Assembly: GCF_003814815.1 (NCBI RefSeq)
Contig: NZ_RKQQ01000006.1
Span: 1-64,000 of the forward strand
Length of the DNA stretch: 64,000 nucleotides
Direction: 5' to 3'
DNA from: Salisediminibacterium halotolerans
GTDB taxonomy: Bacteria; Bacillota; Bacilli; Bacillales; Salisediminibacteriaceae
The notes beneath the pieces are model-generated. The model was not told where the DNA came from, did not search any database, and saw only the letters and a program-made list of their open reading frames with translations. Both the position numbers and the translations under genes were made by a program. Shown one piece after another: positions 62,111-64,000 of this stretch; position 1 is the stretch's first letter, and each line of letters opens with the position of its first letter.

Positions 62111-64000
62111 ATGCTTCTGAAAAATGTGCGGCGAACCCTTTCGAAAAAATGGATGCAGCTGTCAGCGATCAGCCTGATTATTTTTCTAAGTTCGTTTATT
62201 TACACAGCCCTATTTTATGGTATCAGCGGGATTGAAGAACCGACGGAGACGTACTTAGCTGATCACAATCAAGAAGATTTTGCGGTTGAAATGATGAACC
62301 GGCTGACGGAGCGGGAATGGCTTGAGTTTTCTGGCGAAGACCTTGAGGGAGTCGGTTTAGTAACGCTCGAAGACGTTAAAAAGGAAGATCCGGATTTATT
62401 CATGGAGATCATTCATGAGCGCAAAGAGGCGTTCAAAGAGGAAAACAGCGGTGTTGAACTTGAACTGCGCGAAATGAAGACGCTCTATTTTGACGCTTCC
62501 AATGGTGAACACGAAGCGCTGGCACTGAAAGACGCTGCGTCGATCAACCGTTCATTCATAGAAGACGGGCAAAAACCAGCAGCAGATGATGAGGTCGCTC
62601 TGACACAAATCTACGCAGAGAAAAACGGTTTGGCAATCGACGATGATGTTTTTCTGCACGGGGATCGCTATACGATTTCAGGCTTTGTCTTGTTTCCTGA
62701 TTATACGCTGCCGATGTTTGATGAGAGTTTTGCGCTTGATGCCGGGAAGCAAACGCTATTTCTTTTCACCGATAACGCGTATGAGGATTTAAGTGAAAAT
62801 GAATCATTCAGATTAGCCGGCACTTGGACCGATGAGGAAGGTGAGCTGACTGCGGAAGAAGAGGGAACAGCATTCGTGACCCACCTGATCGATACTAAAT
62901 CGAATATGCGGAGCGGAGCCGTTTATGATGAATTGTCCGGAAGCAAGGCGGCGGGACTCGGATTAAGTTTGTTTATTTCATTGATCGCAGTGATCATCGT
63001 CGCGATGTTAATGCAAAACCTTCTGCAGGCTGAGCGCGGACAAATCGGAATTTTAAAAGCGCTCGGTTACAGAAGGGTAAATGTTGCACTGCCGTACTTG
63101 CTCGCTTTATTGCCCCTTGCGTTCGGGATGTTGGTGCTCGGTTATGCGGCCGGATACGCTGCAGCCGAGCCGATGAAAAATGTGTATTTGGATTTTTATC
63201 TGCTGCCGGAAACGCCGATCGGCCAGCGACTGGATGTATTTTTGCTCGCGATTTTCGCCCCGTTCGCAGTATTTACGTTCGTATCAGGCTGGATCATTTA
63301 CCGTATCCTGGGTGAACGGCCGTTAGCTTTGTTAAATCCTAAGGAAACGGATTCGGTCAACGCGTTAACGCGCGTTGTGAGCAAATGCTTAACGCGCGCA
63401 AAAGGAGCGGTGAAGTTTAAATATTTGCACGCGGTAAGGAGTACAGGAAGCTTTGTAATCTTTTTTCTCGGCATCATGTTTGCGACGATCTTAATTTTAT
63501 TCGCTTTTATGATGAACGGGATGATGGAACGGATGACAACCGAGTATTTAGAAAAAATGGCTTATGAGTACGAAGCGTACCCCGAGGAACCGCTGGAACT
63601 GGACGAATTGCCGCCGGAAACAGAGCCGTTTCTTGTTTATCCTTACGCGCAATATGAAGAAGAAACCGTCATATTGCAAGGGATTGAAGCAGACAACGAC
63701 CTTCATCATCTGTATAACGAAAAGGATGAGAATATTACCCGGGAAATAAATGACGGAGCAGTGATGAGCGAAACGATGCGGATGAAATTTGACATTGAGA
63801 TCGGTGATACCGTTGTCCTCAAGGTTAATCAGCAGAAAACAGAGGCGGAAGTCCGCGGTTTTACCGCAGAATATTTGACTGACAAAGTCTATTTTGATCT
63901 GGAAGAACTCAGTCTTATCGTATCTGACGGCGAATCAACCGAGCTTTACAGCGGAGTGTATTCGCTCTCAGCTCCGCCGGAAGATGATTTTGCCACGGTG
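62111..64000 (+). CDS. FtsX-type ABC transporter permease (partial, runs off the window)
   Basis: Open from ATG 62111 (after TAGGAGG) to the window end: 630 codons with no stop. A first helix (about 14-35, LSAISLIIFLSSFIYTALF) is followed by a large outside domain (about 38-275). A set of three helices (starting GLGLSLFISLIAVIIVAML) contains the conserved cytoplasmic RGQIGILKALGYRR. A second repeat begins with another helix (FVIFFLGIMFATILILFAF) and a second outside domain. This MacB/FtsX design suggests export or surface sensing. The C-terminal helices lie beyond the window. Confidence 0.9.
   Translation, partial: MLLKNVRRTLSKKWMQLSAISLIIFLSSFIYTALFYGISGIEEPTETYLADHNQEDFAVEMMNRLTEREWLEFSGEDLEGVGLVTLEDVKKEDPDLFMEIIHERKEAFKEENSGVELELREMKTLYFDASNGEHEALALKDAASINRSFIEDGQKPAADDEVALTQIYAEKNGLAIDDDVFLHGDRYTISGFVLFPDYTLPMFDESFALDAGKQTLFLFTDNAYEDLSENESFRLAGTWTDEEGELTAEEEGTAFVTHLIDTKSNMRSGAVYDELSGSKAAGLGLSLFISLIAVIIVAMLMQNLLQAERGQIGILKALGYRRVNVALPYLLALLPLAFGMLVLGYAAGYAAAEPMKNVYLDFYLLPETPIGQRLDVFLLAIFAPFAVFTFVSGWIIYRILGERPLALLNPKETDSVNALTRVVSKCLTRAKGAVKFKYLHAVRSTGSFVIFFLGIMFATILILFAFMMNGMMERMTTEYLEKMAYEYEAYPEEPLELDELPPETEPFLVYPYAQYEEETVILQGIEADNDLHHLYNEKDENITREINDGAVMSETMRMKFDIEIGDTVVLKVNQQKTEAEVRGFTAEYLTDKVYFDLEELSLIVSDGESTELYSGVYSLSAPPEDDFATV

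Overview
The window reads as a chromosome segment of a low-GC Gram-positive bacterium of the Bacillaceae, probably a halophile or haloalkaliphile. Support: strong AAGGAGG-type ribosome sites, many TTG/GTG starts, CCA-encoding Bacillus-type tRNA genes, HemAT, GlnK/GlnL-like and YtrA/YtrB-like systems, cytochrome b558-type SdhCAB, and very acidic secreted proteins and lipoproteins. Genus assignment is inference.

Layout. (1) 18-1288: thirteen co-oriented tRNA genes (Val, fMet, Asp, Phe, Thr, Tyr, Trp, His, Gln, Gly, Cys, Leu-TAA, Leu-CAA) closed by a terminator. (2) 1272-37973: a 36.7 kb integrated island. It is bounded by a 135-bp direct repeat covering the last 17 nt of tRNA-Leu(CAA) and the downstream terminator, with a tyrosine integrase just inside the left end. 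Cargo includes a plasmid-like replication module (replication-relaxation protein, AEP-primase-like protein), an intact IS1595-family element with a passenger gene and 8-bp target duplication, a HigB/HigA-like toxin-antitoxin pair, orphan antitoxins, GIY-YIG and HNH nucleases, and many small genes. A surface module (16.6-24.2 kb) holds acidic lipoproteins, a 1194-aa secreted protein with paired cysteines and a DsbA-like thiol oxidoreductase, followed by decayed second copies. A complete type I restriction-modification operon (hsdM-hsdS-hsdR) with a YgjP-like protease, an IS256-family relic and an uncharacterised 572-aa membrane protein complete it. No conjugation genes were recognised, so it looks like an integrated plasmid or genomic island. 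(3) 37974-39930: truncated hydrolase, a cyclic-phosphate receiver protein (decayed copy inside the island) and small membrane proteins.

(4) 40.1-46.7 kb: GC-richer core genes (cytidine-deaminase-fold enzyme, serine hydrolase, DUF1801 protein, sbcD-sbcC). (5) 46.7-47.2 kb: GC-rich intergenic palindromes. (6) 47.2-56.5 kb: an apparent catabolic locus, asparaginase - dicarboxylate-type permease - aspartase - sdhC - sdhA - sdhB, divergent from a GlnK/GlnL-like two-component system. The enzymes would convert Asn to Asp to fumarate and link fumarate/succinate to the quinone pool. (7) 56.6-58.7 kb: a YtrA-type GntR repressor with its ABC transporter and a visible palindromic operator over the -10 box. 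(8) 58.9-64.0 kb: HemAT, a DoxX-like protein, a tail-anchored protein, and an ABC transporter whose FtsX-type permease runs off the window end.
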